Source: Mycobacterium sp. AZCC_0083 (GTDB taxonomy: Bacteria > Actinomycetota > Actinomycetes > Mycobacteriales > Mycobacteriaceae). From it: a DNA stretch of 64,000 nucleotides. This document shows, piece by piece, positions 8,762 to 17,127 of the stretch. The stretch covers positions 1 to 64,000 of the forward strand of contig NZ_JACHGP010000009.1 in the NCBI RefSeq assembly GCF_014202335.1. Direction: 5' to 3'. Under the pieces are notes generated by a model, which saw nothing but the letters and a program-made list of their open reading frames with translations, did not search any database and was not told where the DNA came from. The position numbers were made by a program, and so were the translations under genes. Each line of letters begins with the position of its first letter. Within the stretch, counting starts at the first letter, position 1.

Positions 8762-9517
8762 TCAGTCGGTACGGGCCTCGGTGGTCTCGGGCGCCTGGGA
8801 TGTATCGGCGACATCAGCCGCATCGGCGGCATGCGCCTTTTCGGCGGCCTCTTGCGCGTGCAGCGCCCGTTGCGCGGTGCGGATGGCCAGATACGTCGCC
8901 AGCGCGGCGACGCCCGTCAACGGCCAACCCATCGCGATGCGCGCAACGCCGAGCATGCCGGTCTGATTCGCGTCGTAGAGATGGTTCTGCACGACGAATC
9001 GCGCGCCGAACACCGCGACCCACGTCACGGTGGCGACGTCGAAGGCGAAGACGGCCTTGCGCACCTTGCGCCAGCCTCGGTCATGCTGGTTGACCCAGCC
9101 CCAGACGTAGCCCACCACGGGGCGCCTGATCAGCACCGAGACGGCGAACACGGCGGCGTAGAGCAGCGACGACCAGATGCCAAGCAGGAAGTAGCCCTTG
9201 GACTCGCCCACGAGGTAGGCGATCAACGCGCTGACCCCGACGGCGAAGAAGCCGGAGAATGCCGGCTGCAACGACTCCTTGCGGATCAGCCGCCAGATCA
9301 GGATCAGGGTGGCCACGCCGAGAGCCGCGCTTATTGCAGGCACCAGTCCGAAGAACGACGACACCGGCACGAACACCAGAATGGGCAGCGACGAATAGAT
9401 CAGGCCGCTGATGCCGCCCATCTGCTGGAGCAGCGCGTGTGCGTTTAGCTTCTGCTCTTGCTCGTCCTGCTCGCCCGGCTCAATCTCGTCAGCAGTCTCC
9501 TTGTCGGGACCACTCAC
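8762..9517 (-). CDS. DUF3159 membrane protein (Rv2693c-like)
   Basis: 251 residues. After an acidic 30-residue N-terminus come several hydrophobic segments, with the conserved QMGGISGLIYSSLPILVFV stretch and a central YVWGWVNQHDRGWRK loop characteristic of the DUF3159 family; the tail is alanine-rich. Function is unknown. GTG 9517 overlaps the stop codon of the OB-fold gene (GTGA), indicating translational coupling. The longer frame reaching 9934 is a shadow of that gene. Confidence 0.82.
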   Translation of the reverse strand: MSGPDKETADEIEPGEQDEQEQKLNAHALLQQMGGISGLIYSSLPILVFVPVSSFFGLVPAISAALGVATLILIWRLIRKESLQPAFSGFFAVGVSALIAYLVGESKGYFLLGIWSSLLYAAVFAVSVLIRRPVVGYVWGWVNQHDRGWRKVRKAVFAFDVATVTWVAVFGARFVVQNHLYDANQTGMLGVARIAMGWPLTGVAALATYLAIRTAQRALHAQEAAEKAHAADAADVADTSQAPETTEARTD

Positions 9518-9885
9518 TTCTGAATCTCGTAGTGCGGGTTGTAAATTGCCTTGCTGCCGTTTTCCAGATTGCCGACGCGACCGTGCACGCGCAGCGTGCA
9601 GCCGGACTCGATACCCGCGATCCGGCGCTGGCCGAGCCAGACCAGCATCACCGAATCGGTGCCGTCGAACAGCTCGGCGCGCACACCACCCGCGCAGCCC
9701 TTGGCATTGGTCTCGACACAACGCAGCGTGCCCACCATCGTCACTTCCTGGCCGCGTCGGCAGTCGATCGCCTTCTGCGCACCGGTGTGAGCGGCTTCGT
9801 CGCTGAGTTCCTCGACGTCGCGCTGCGACGGGTCTTCCGTCAGCCGGCGGGTGAGCCGCCGTAGATAACCTTCGGCCGTAGCCAT
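9514..9885 (-). CDS. Small OB-fold nucleic-acid-binding protein (Rv2694c-like)
   Basis: 123 residues. The region GQEVTMVGTLRCVET through VMLVWLGQRRIAGIESG to LRVHGRVG is a five-stranded OB-fold pattern like the anticodon-binding/RecG wedge type. It is conserved beside the DUF3159 gene in mycobacteria. Binding of single-stranded nucleic acid is inferred from the fold only. It is the first gene of a probable operon with DUF3159 and MFS genes. Confidence 0.8.
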   Translation of the reverse strand: MATAEGYLRRLTRRLTEDPSQRDVEELSDEAAHTGAQKAIDCRRGQEVTMVGTLRCVETNAKGCAGGVRAELFDGTDSVMLVWLGQRRIAGIESGCTLRVHGRVGNLENGSKAIYNPHYEIQK

Positions 9886-10023
9886 GGCCTCTCCTGACCC
9901 CTTCGCGAATCCACCATGGATTCCTCACTGACAAACGCCACGGTAGACCTCTTAGTTCCGATTTGCCACGCGGCTACCTCGTGTCGCCCGCGCGTGATTT
10001 GACGTACACGGCACGATCGACTG

Positions 10024-10725
10024 ATGGCCGTCAATCTGCGCGGGATCACGGTGGTTCTGCTGCCCGGCACGGGGTCTGACGACGACTACGTGTACCGGGC
10101 CTTCTCCGCGGCATTGCACGACGTCGGGGCGACGGTAATGACACCGGCACCGGAGCCGGAGGGGCTGATCGAGGGGTTTCGGCGCGAGCTGGACAACGCG
10201 GCGCGGCTGGGCCCGATCGCAGTCGGCGGGGTGTCGATCGGCGCGGCCGTCGCCACGTCATGGGCGCTGGCCCACCCCTCCCACACCGTCGCCGTGCTGG
10301 CGGCGCTGCCCGCCTGGACGGGTCCGCCAGGCAACGCTCCTGCCGCGCTTGCCGCACAGCACTCGGCACATCAGTTGCGCAGCGACGGGCTGGCGGCGAC
10401 GATCGCGGCGATGCGCGCCTCCAGCCCAGCCTGGCTGGCCGACGAGCTGACCCGGTCGTGGGTGGGCCAGTGGCCCGCGCTGCCCGACGCCATGCAGCAG
10501 GCGGCCGGCTACGTCGCGCCGACCTGCGAGGAGTTGGCGACACTCGCGGCGCCGATGGGAGTTGCCGCAGCGACCGACGACCTGGTGCACCCGGTGGAGG
10601 TCGCCCTCGAATGGGTGGCCGCGGCGCCACGCGCGGCGCTGCGGACCGTCACGCTCGACGCGATGGGTGTCGACCCGGCAGTTCTCGGCGCCGCCTGTGT
10701 GGCCGCGCTGTTGGAAGCGAGCTAG
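10024..10725 (+). CDS. Alpha/beta hydrolase fold protein (Rv2695-like)
   Basis: 233 residues. GITVVLLPGTGSDDDYVYRA gives the first strands with an oxyanion-type loop, GGVSIGAAVA is a G-x-S-x-G nucleophile elbow with Ser, and AATDDLVHPVEVALEW is the region where the acid residue and final helix lie. A catalytic histidine near the C-terminus is not obvious, so activity is uncertain. ATG 10024 has no clear ribosome site. Confidence 0.72.
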   Translation: MAVNLRGITVVLLPGTGSDDDYVYRAFSAALHDVGATVMTPAPEPEGLIEGFRRELDNAARLGPIAVGGVSIGAAVATSWALAHPSHTVAVLAALPAWTGPPGNAPAALAAQHSAHQLRSDGLAATIAAMRASSPAWLADELTRSWVGQWPALPDAMQQAAGYVAPTCEELATLAAPMGVAAATDDLVHPVEVALEWVAAAPRAALRTVTLDAMGVDPAVLGAACVAALLEAS

Positions 10726-10728
10726 CTC

Positions 10729-11490
10729 CTACCCACCCGAAATGGTGCGGAGCTGCTGCATCGCCGATCCCTGCTCACTGCGCCGCGCGACGGGCTGCGC
10801 CTCCGGGACCTGCGGCTGAGGGACTTGGGTACCCTCGGCCACCATCTGCTCGGCACGCGCACGCAGCCGATTCACCAGCGATTCGGACAACTGCAGGTTC
10901 AACATGGCGCGAACCGGCTGCGGGGTGTCTCCGCGCCGAACGACGGTGTCCGCCAGCGCGTTTCGCACGTCTGCTGCGATCGCGTCCGCACTCTCGGGAG
11001 TGCCGATCGCTGCGCCACGAACCATCCAGCGGGGGCCGTCGACCCCGACGAACCGCATCACGACGGGTTCGGGGCCCTTGGTCATCACACCGACGACCTC
11101 GCGTCCCCACGGCCCGTCCTCGACGCTGACCTGGGCCGAGTCGTTGCGCAGCGACTCGGCGATCTCGGTGACCACCTCGCGCCACAGGTTGCCGGTCTTG
11201 GGCGCGGCATAGGCGGTGATGTTGTACCGACCGTTGGGCGTCACCATCCACACCATGGTGGGCACGCCCTGCTGATTGACCTCGATGGCGAGCTCTGCAG
11301 CATCGTTCTCGGGGATCAGCACCGAGCCAAGGTCGTGCCTGCCCACCGTCACGACGGCCGCGTCGTCGAACTCCTCGACGTCGAACGGGCCGTCGGGGTC
11401 GTCGTCGACGGCCGCTTCAGCGACGTCGTCGGGGTCGGGAACCCCGCCCGCCTGGTCGTCCTGAACGTCCTTGCGCTTACCGAATGCCAT
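10729..11490 (-). CDS. DUF3710 protein (Rv2696c-like)
   Basis: 253 residues: an acidic N-terminus (residues 5-40), then a compact alpha/beta domain with VNQQGVPTMVWMVTPNGRY and GPWGREVVGVMTKGPEPVVM, conserved in the actinobacterial DUF3710 family. Function is unknown; it is always found after dut. ATG 11490 lies within the dut stop region (GTGATG), so it is coupled to dut. Confidence 0.8.
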   Translation of the reverse strand: MAFGKRKDVQDDQAGGVPDPDDVAEAAVDDDPDGPFDVEEFDDAAVVTVGRHDLGSVLIPENDAAELAIEVNQQGVPTMVWMVTPNGRYNITAYAAPKTGNLWREVVTEIAESLRNDSAQVSVEDGPWGREVVGVMTKGPEPVVMRFVGVDGPRWMVRGAAIGTPESADAIAADVRNALADTVVRRGDTPQPVRAMLNLQLSESLVNRLRARAEQMVAEGTQVPQPQVPEAQPVARRSEQGSAMQQLRTISGG

Positions 11491-11954
11491 CACAAACTCT
11501 CGTGTCCGCCGGAGGATCCGTGGCCGCCGTCGCCACGGGATGTGTCACCCAGTCCGGCCTCGTCGAATGACGTGACCTCGACCAATTCGGGCAGTTCGAC
11601 CCGTTGCACCAACAACTGTGCGATGCGATCGCCGCGACGCAGGATGATCGGCTCATCCGGGTCGAGGTTGATCAGCGAGATCTTGACCTCGCCGCGGTAC
11701 CCGGCGTCGATGGTGCCGGGGCTGTTGACGATCGAAAGTCCCACGCGCGCCGCCAATCCCGAACGCGGATGCACCAGTCCCACCATCCCGTGTGGGATGG
11801 CGACCGCGATTCCCGTGGGAACGAGCGCGCGCCGCCCCGGGGCCAGCTCGACGTCGATGGCGGTGCAGAGGTCGACGCCGGCATCACCGTCGTGCGCCCG
11901 GGACGGCATCGGCAGCTCGCGATCGAGTCGCACGACCGCCAGAGAGGTGGACAT
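11490..11954 (-). CDS. dut: Deoxyuridine 5'-triphosphate nucleotidohydrolase
   Basis: 154 residues, the normal length for trimeric dUTPases. All five motifs are visible: AGVDLCTA (I), HPRSGLA (II), GTIDAGYRGEV (III), RGDRIAQL (IV), and the C-terminal arm RGDGGHGSSGG (V). It converts dUTP to dUMP and diphosphate, keeping uracil out of DNA. ATG 11954 is used; the longer frame is not supported. The gene is divergent from the DUF3093 gene with only 25 bp between starts. Confidence 0.95.
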   Translation of the reverse strand: MSTSLAVVRLDRELPMPSRAHDGDAGVDLCTAIDVELAPGRRALVPTGIAVAIPHGMVGLVHPRSGLAARVGLSIVNSPGTIDAGYRGEVKISLINLDPDEPIILRRGDRIAQLLVQRVELPELVEVTSFDEAGLGDTSRGDGGHGSSGGHESL

Positions 11955-11966
11955 GATGCACGAGAT

Positions 11967-11972
11967 TACTCT
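11967..11972 (+). promoter_or_regulatory. -10 box for leaderless DUF3093 mRNA
   Basis: TACTCT matches TANNNT and ends seven bases before GTG 11980. This selects GTG 11980 rather than the ATGs at 11953 or 11956, which would overlap the divergent dut start. Confidence 0.55.
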
Positions 11973-11979
11973 TGGCCGC

Positions 11980-12459
11980 GTGTCGGACACGCGCGCAGCC
12001 ACCCAATCCGTGCGCTATCAGGAACGCTTGCGGGTGCCATGGTGGTGGTGGCTGCCCGGGTTCGGGTTGGCCGCGCTGATCGCTCTCGAGGTCAATCAGG
12101 GCGTCCAGGCGCTCCCCGACTGGGTTCCCTACGCGGTGTTGCTTCCCGTCGCGGCCGCCGTGCTGATGTGGTTCGGCCGAACCGACCTGCGTGTCGTCGG
12201 TGACGACGAGAACGAGACAGAGCTCTGGGTGGGTGCGGCTCACCTGCCGGTCGGCGTCATCTCCCGCTCAGCCGAGGTGCCGCATTCGGCGAAGTCCGCC
12301 GCACTGGGTCGCCAACTGGACCCAGCCGCCTACGTGGTGCACCGTGCCTGGATCGGGCCCATGGTTCTGCTGGTTCTCGACGATGCCGACGACCCGACGC
12401 CCTACTGGCTGGTGAGTTGCCGACGGCCCGACCGCGTGCTTGCGGCATTACGCAGCTGA
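11980..12459 (+). CDS. DUF3093 membrane protein (Rv2698-like)
   Basis: 159 residues with two adjacent membrane segments near residues 20-70 (VPWWWWLPGFGLAALIALEV and a second after a short loop) and a soluble C-terminal half ending ADDPTPYWLVSCRRPDRVLAAL. This is the pattern of DUF3093; function unknown. Transcription is probably leaderless. A strong bidirectional terminator starts at its last codons. Confidence 0.8.
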   Translation: MSDTRAATQSVRYQERLRVPWWWWLPGFGLAALIALEVNQGVQALPDWVPYAVLLPVAAAVLMWFGRTDLRVVGDDENETELWVGAAHLPVGVISRSAEVPHSAKSAALGRQLDPAAYVVHRAWIGPMVLLVLDDADDPTPYWLVSCRRPDRVLAALRS

Positions 12460-12492
12460 CGCGGGACGGCTTTGCAGCCGTCCCGCGTCAGC
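12455..12492. terminator. Bidirectional hairpin terminator
   Basis: A perfect 17-bp stem (12455-12471 with 12476-12492) closes a 4-base loop TTGC. It sits between the convergent DUF3093 and DUF4193 genes and its left arm includes the DUF3093 stop codon. No T-tract follows on either strand, as is common in mycobacteria. Confidence 0.75.
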
Positions 12493-12500
12493 TCGGCGGT

Positions 12501-12803
12501 TTAAGCGGCGCAGTCCGTGCAGATCATCACGCCGTTCTTCTCGCTAGCGAGACGACTGCGGTGATGCACCAAGAAACAACTCGAGCATGTGAACTCGTCG
12601 GCTTGCTTCGGAATGACCCGTACCGACAGTTCCTCGCCGGAGAGGTCGGCGCCGGGCAGCTCGAACGATTCTGCTGACTCGACTTCATCTACGTCGACAA
12701 CCGCCGATTGGGCCTCGTTGCGCCGAGCCTTCAATTCCTCGAGCGAATCCTCGGAAACGTCATCGGTCTCAGTACGCCTTGGGGCGTCGTAATCGGTAGC
12801 CAT
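12501..12803 (-). CDS. DUF4193 zinc-binding protein (Rv2699c-like)
   Basis: 100 residues. The first half is acidic and probably flexible; the second half carries FTCSSCFLVHHRSRLA and ICTDCAA, two CxxC pairs that form a zinc ribbon. The family is conserved in Actinobacteria and very highly expressed in some; function unknown. A strong GGAGGGGAAGAGG purine tract precedes ATG 12803. Confidence 0.85.
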   Translation of the reverse strand: MATDYDAPRRTETDDVSEDSLEELKARRNEAQSAVVDVDEVESAESFELPGADLSGEELSVRVIPKQADEFTCSSCFLVHHRSRLASEKNGVMICTDCAA

Positions 12804-12953
12804 CCTCTTCCCCTCCAGTAACCATGCGACAGAGCTTTGTACCAGCGCAGAACGCGTTTACCAAATAATTCGTGCCCGGAACTGCCACGGTTTGGATGTG
12901 ATTTATATCACACTGCAAAAAGCCTGGTAGAGACCGGTGCCGGGGCCTGCCCT

Positions 12954-12959
12954 TAAGGT
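12954..12959 (+). promoter_or_regulatory. -10 box for leaderless cei mRNA
   Basis: TAAGGT fits TANNNT and ends six bases before GTG 12966. Confidence 0.5.
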
Positions 12960-12965
12960 GCAGGG

Positions 12966-13616
12966 GTGGTATCGCAAATCACGTCCGGCACGGCGTTCGA
13001 CAAACAGGGCCGACCGTTCCGCCGTCGGAACTATCTTCCAGGCGCGCTGGCGTTGGCGGCGCTGGCCGTCGTCACGCTGGCGGTGTGGGTGACCGCCTTC
13101 AATCGGCCCAACGACGTCAACGAGGTCGCCGCGTGCAACCGGCCGCCGGCGGCCGGGGACGCCACCCAGACCGCGCTTGGCGACCAGGTCATGCCGGCCA
13201 CCATGACCGAGGTGGCTCCCGCCAAGCTCGCGGACACCAAGATCCGCGTGCTCAACGCCAGCGGGCAGGGCGGCCAGGCCGCCGAGGTCGCGGGCGCACT
13301 CCGCGATCTGGGCTACGCCCCGCCCACCGCGGCCAACGACACCGTCTACCAAAACACCCGCCTGGAGTGCCAGGGCCAGATCCGGTTCGGCCCCGCAGGC
13401 CGGGCCGCTGCCGCCGCGGTATGGCTGGTCGCGCCCTGCGCCGAGCTGTATCAGGACCAAAGAGGCGACGACACCGTGGATCTGGCGATCGGAACGGACT
13501 TCGGCGATCTGAGCCACAACGACGACACCGACGCCGTGCTGGCCAGCCTGCGCCCCGATGCGACACAACCCGCGGACGCCTCGATGCTGACCAAGGTGCA
13601 CGCAGGCGCCTGCTGA
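12966..13616 (+). CDS. cei: Cell envelope integrity protein Cei (Rv2700-like)
   Basis: 216 residues: short basic cytosolic N-terminus (RPFRRRNYLPG), one membrane anchor at about residues 25-45, and an extracytoplasmic domain with KIRVLNASGQGGQAAEVAGAL, the LytR C-terminal domain pattern. The M. tuberculosis homologue is needed for cell-envelope integrity and virulence (recalled). Four cysteines in the exported part could form disulfides. Start GTG 12966 is probably leaderless. It is convergent with suhB, separated by one base. Confidence 0.85.
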   Translation: MVSQITSGTAFDKQGRPFRRRNYLPGALALAALAVVTLAVWVTAFNRPNDVNEVAACNRPPAAGDATQTALGDQVMPATMTEVAPAKLADTKIRVLNASGQGGQAAEVAGALRDLGYAPPTAANDTVYQNTRLECQGQIRFGPAGRAAAAAVWLVAPCAELYQDQRGDDTVDLAIGTDFGDLSHNDDTDAVLASLRPDATQPADASMLTKVHAGAC

Positions 13617-14465
13617 TTACAGGGCGCCCGCCCGCCGCAGCGCCGCGTCGAACTCCTCGGCGATGCCCGGCGCCGCTGCCACGATGAGCAGATCCGAGTC
13701 GCCGTCGACGGGCGGCAGGATGAGTTGCGCACCCGCCTCCGCGGCGATCAGCGCGCCCGCCGCCCAGTCCCAGACGTGCACGCCGTCCTCGTAGTAGGCG
13801 TCCATGCGGCCCGCGGCCACCATGCACAGGTCCAGCGCGCACGACCCGAGGCGGCGCACGTCGCGGACGTCGGGCAGCAATCGAGCCAACACCTCGGCCT
13901 GCCGTATGCGCTGCTCCCGCGCGTAGCCGAATCCGGTGCCCACCAGTGCCATCGCCAGATCGTCGACGGCCGTGCAGCGCAGCGACGTCGACACACCGCC
14001 GCGCCGTACGTGGGCGCCGTGACCGACTGCGGCGGAGAACACCTCTCCGGTCGGCACGTTCGCGACAGCACCGGCCACCGACGCGCCGTCGATCTGCACT
14101 CCGACCGACACCGCATAGCCCTCGATGCCGTAGACGAAGTTCACCGTGCCGTCGATCGGGTCGAGCACCCACAGCGGCCGACCTGCCTCGACCCGTGCGG
14201 CGCCACCACCTTCTTCGCCGAGTACGGGATCACCGGGGCGCAGCACGGCGAGCCGATCGCGCAACAGCCGCTCGGTCTCGGTGTCGACGATGGTGACCGG
14301 GTCGGTCGGCGAGCTCTTGGACCGCACCGCCGATCCGCCTTGGTCACGCTCGGCGGCGTCGCCGAACACCTCGGTACGGCGACGCCGCACGAACTCGGCG
14401 GCCTCCGCGGCCAGCCCTTCCGCGACCGCCCGCAGGCTCTCGGGGTCGGAGTCGATTTCAGTCAC
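13617..14465 (-). CDS. suhB: Inositol-1-monophosphatase SuhB
   Basis: 282 residues of the Mg2+-dependent inositol monophosphatase family. Seen: DPVTIVDTETERLLRDRL, GEEGGG with metal-binding Glu, WVLDPIDGTVNFVYG (the DPIDGT metal/substrate motif), and VHVWDWAAGALIAAEAG (WD motif). It dephosphorylates myo-inositol 1-phosphate for phosphatidylinositol, mannoside and mycothiol synthesis. GTG 14465 is a best guess; an upstream GTG at 14516 is possible but gives an atypical extension. Divergent from ppgK. Confidence 0.92.
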   Translation of the reverse strand: MTEIDSDPESLRAVAEGLAAEAAEFVRRRRTEVFGDAAERDQGGSAVRSKSSPTDPVTIVDTETERLLRDRLAVLRPGDPVLGEEGGGAARVEAGRPLWVLDPIDGTVNFVYGIEGYAVSVGVQIDGASVAGAVANVPTGEVFSAAVGHGAHVRRGGVSTSLRCTAVDDLAMALVGTGFGYAREQRIRQAEVLARLLPDVRDVRRLGSCALDLCMVAAGRMDAYYEDGVHVWDWAAGALIAAEAGAQLILPPVDGDSDLLIVAAAPGIAEEFDAALRRAGAL

Positions 14466-14584
14466 GCTGGTAATCGCAACACGAATCGAGCCGACTCGGT
14501 TACGCGGCAGGCCCACATCAGGTTTGGCGAGGCACTAATGTGTGGGTCGCGTCGCCCCTGCAGGCCTCTCGAAGAGGAGCGCTC

Positions 14585-15385
14585 ATGACCGCCACCGACA
14601 GCCCACCCGCTGATCCGAGCACCGACGGCTCGCAACGGCGCGGATTCGGCGTCGACGTCGGCGGCAGCGGCGTCAAGGGCGGCATCGTCGATCTCGACAC
14701 CGGTGCACTCATCGGCGAACGGTTCAAGCTGCCGACGCCGCAACCCTCCACGCCGGATGCGGTCGCCAAGACCGTCGCCGCCGTCGTCCGCGAGTTCGGC
14801 TGGACCGGCGGCCTCGGGGTCACCTACCCCGGCGTGGTGACCGACGGCACCGTCAGGACCGCAGCCAACGTGGACAAGGGCTGGATCGGGACCAACGCGC
14901 GCGACGTCATCTCGGCCGAACTCGACGGGCAGGCGGTGACCGTCCTCAACGACGCCGACGCCGCAGGACTCGCCGAGGAGAAGTTCGGCGCAGGCAAGGA
15001 CAACTCCGGCGTGATCGTGCTGCTCACGTTCGGCACCGGCATCGGCTCTGCGGTGATCCACAACGGTGTGCTGCTGCCCAACACCGAGTTCGGGCACCTC
15101 GAGGTCGGCGGCAAGGAGGCCGAGCACCGCGCCGCCTCGTCGGTCAAGGATCGCAAGGGCTGGAGTTACGAACGCTGGTCAGAGGAAGTCACCTCCGTGC
15201 TCATCGCGATCGAGAACGCGATCTGGCCCGACCTGCTCATCGCAGGTGGTGGCATCAGCCGCAAGGCCGACAAGTGGATCCCGCTGTTGAAGAACCGCAC
15301 CCCGGTGGTGGCGGCGGCCCTGCTGAACACTGCAGGCATCGTCGGCGCCGCGATGGCCGCCGACGTGGGAGCAGAGTTGCACTGA
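14585..15385 (+). CDS. ppgK: Polyphosphate glucokinase
   Basis: 266 residues, ROK-type kinase fold. GFGVDVGGSGVKGGIVDLDTG is the phosphate-binding loop, VTVLNDADAAGLAE the glucose-binding region, LLTFGTGIGSAVIHNG the second phosphate motif, and GKEAEHRAASSVKDR is the PPGK-specific basic stretch for polyphosphate. It phosphorylates glucose with polyphosphate or ATP. GAGGAG lies before ATG 14585; TAATGT at 14533-14538 is a possible -10. Confidence 0.93.
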   Translation: MTATDSPPADPSTDGSQRRGFGVDVGGSGVKGGIVDLDTGALIGERFKLPTPQPSTPDAVAKTVAAVVREFGWTGGLGVTYPGVVTDGTVRTAANVDKGWIGTNARDVISAELDGQAVTVLNDADAAGLAEEKFGAGKDNSGVIVLLTFGTGIGSAVIHNGVLLPNTEFGHLEVGGKEAEHRAASSVKDRKGWSYERWSEEVTSVLIAIENAIWPDLLIAGGGISRKADKWIPLLKNRTPVVAAALLNTAGIVGAAMAADVGAELH

Positions 15386-15452
15386 CGGGGTCCCGGCGGC
15401 TCGCCACGCAACCAAAATCTGCGCTCGTAGGGGCGTTTGCCCACACTGTCGT

Positions 15453-15458
15453 TACAAT
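15453..15458 (+). promoter_or_regulatory. Probable -10 of the sigA promoter
   Basis: TACAAT lies about 130 bp before sigA. No good -35 at 16-18 bp is seen. It implies a leader of roughly 120 bases. Confidence 0.45.
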
Positions 15459-15587
15459 GGTCAGCGGCGGCCGCATAACGGATAGCGGCGAGTATCCGAG
15501 TTGAGATCAACGCCAACATTCGACAGCCGACGCTTTTCGGTGGCGCACGCCCACGCCTCCGAGATCCACAATGACGAAAGGGTGCAC

Positions 15588-17042
15588 GTGACAGCGACGA
15601 AGGCTAGTACGGCCACCGACGAGCCTGTGACGCACAGCGCCCCCAAATCCCCCGCGAAGCGGGGGCCGGCGGCCAAGACCGCCAGTGCAACGGCGCCCGC
15701 CAAGCGGGCCACCAAGGCCGCCGCGCCGAAGGCCGAGTCGGCGACCGCCACCAAGACCGCAGCCAAGCGTGCACCGCGCGCCAAGAAGGCTGCCGACGCC
15801 GAGACCGCCGACGGCCTCGAAGTCACCACGGAACTGGAATCCGGCGACGATCTCGACGGCGAGCCCGACGTACTGGTCGACGAGCCCGACATCGATCTCG
15901 AGGATCTCGACGCCGACGAACCGGCCGCCGACGACGCCGACGAAACTCCCGCCGACGGCGCGAAGAAGCCCATCGAGTCGGCCGCCGTGCCCGCTGCACC
16001 CGCCGAAGCTGAGGAAGACATCACCGAACCGTCCGAGAAGGACAAGGCCTCCGGCGACTTCGTCTGGGACGAAGAGGAATCCGAGGCTCTTCGGCAGGCC
16101 CGCAAGGACGCCGAGCTCACCGCTTCGGCGGACTCGGTGCGCGCCTACCTCAAGCAGATCGGCAAGGTGGCGCTGCTCAACGCCGAGGAGGAAGTCGAGC
16201 TCGCCAAGCGGATCGAGGCCGGGCTGTACTCCACGCAGCTGATGTCGGAGTTCGCCGAAAAGGGCGAGAAACTGACCACTGCTCAACGACGCGACTACAC
16301 CTGGATCTGCCGTGACGGCGACCGCGCGAAGAACCACCTGCTCGAGGCGAACCTGCGCCTCGTCGTCTCGCTGGCCAAGCGCTACACCGGCCGCGGCATG
16401 GCCTTCCTCGACCTCATTCAGGAAGGCAACCTTGGCCTGATCCGTGCGGTCGAGAAGTTCGACTACACCAAGGGCTACAAGTTCTCCACGTACGCCACGT
16501 GGTGGATCCGCCAGGCGATCACGCGCGCCATGGCCGACCAGGCGCGCACCATCCGCATCCCGGTGCACATGGTCGAGGTCATCAACAAGCTCGGGCGCAT
16601 CCAGCGTGAGCTGCTCCAGGATCTGGGTCGCGAGCCCACGCCAGAAGAGCTCGCCAAGGAAATGGACATCACGCCGGAGAAGGTGCTGGAGATCCAGCAG
16701 TACGCGCGTGAGCCGATTTCGCTGGACCAGACCATCGGCGACGAAGGCGACAGCCAGCTCGGTGACTTCATCGAAGACTCCGAGGCCGTGGTGGCCGTGG
16801 ACGCGGTGTCGTTCACGCTGCTTCAGGATCAGCTGCAGTCGGTGCTCGAGACGCTCTCCGAGCGCGAGGCGGGCGTGGTGCGGCTGCGGTTCGGCCTCAC
16901 CGACGGCCAGCCCCGTACCCTCGACGAGATCGGCCAGGTCTACGGCGTTACCCGCGAGCGGATCCGCCAGATCGAGTCCAAGACGATGTCGAAGTTGCGG
17001 CACCCCAGCCGTTCTCAGGTCCTGCGCGACTACCTGGACTAG
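15588..17042 (+). CDS. sigA: Principal RNA polymerase sigma factor SigA
   Basis: 484 residues. Region 1.1 is replaced by a long Lys/Ala- then Asp/Glu-rich N-terminal extension (residues 1-180), normal for mycobacterial SigA. Region 1.2 begins near DSVRAYLKQIGKVALL; region 2 shows NLRLVVSLAKRYTGRGMAFLDLIQEGN and FSTYATWWIRQAI (2.3/2.4); region 4 ends in GVTRERIRQIESKTMSKLRHP. It directs housekeeping transcription. GTG 15588 has GAAAGG upstream; the frame extends 29 codons further without support. Confidence 0.97.
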   Translation: MTATKASTATDEPVTHSAPKSPAKRGPAAKTASATAPAKRATKAAAPKAESATATKTAAKRAPRAKKAADAETADGLEVTTELESGDDLDGEPDVLVDEPDIDLEDLDADEPAADDADETPADGAKKPIESAAVPAAPAEAEEDITEPSEKDKASGDFVWDEEESEALRQARKDAELTASADSVRAYLKQIGKVALLNAEEEVELAKRIEAGLYSTQLMSEFAEKGEKLTTAQRRDYTWICRDGDRAKNHLLEANLRLVVSLAKRYTGRGMAFLDLIQEGNLGLIRAVEKFDYTKGYKFSTYATWWIRQAITRAMADQARTIRIPVHMVEVINKLGRIQRELLQDLGREPTPEELAKEMDITPEKVLEIQQYAREPISLDQTIGDEGDSQLGDFIEDSEAVVAVDAVSFTLLQDQLQSVLETLSEREAGVVRLRFGLTDGQPRTLDEIGQVYGVTRERIRQIESKTMSKLRHPSRSQVLRDYLD

Positions 17043-17058
17043 AACGTCGGACACGACC

Positions 17059-17090
17059 GTCCCGACGATGGGGCGGTAACCCGTTGGGAC
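17059..17090 (+). terminator. Possible terminator after sigA
   Basis: Arms GTCCCGACG (17059-17067) and CGTTGGGAC (17082-17090) pair over nine positions including one G-U, with a GGG/CCC pairing inside. No T-tract follows. Confidence 0.4.
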
Positions 17091-17113
17091 ACAAACGACT
17101 TGTCGGCGGCCGG

Positions 17114-17119
17114 TATCGT
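17114..17119 (+). promoter_or_regulatory. -10 box for O-methyltransferase mRNA
   Basis: TATCGT matches TANNNT and ends eight bases before GTG 17128, so the transcript is leaderless or nearly so. Confidence 0.4.
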
Positions 17120-17127
17120 TGCGGCCC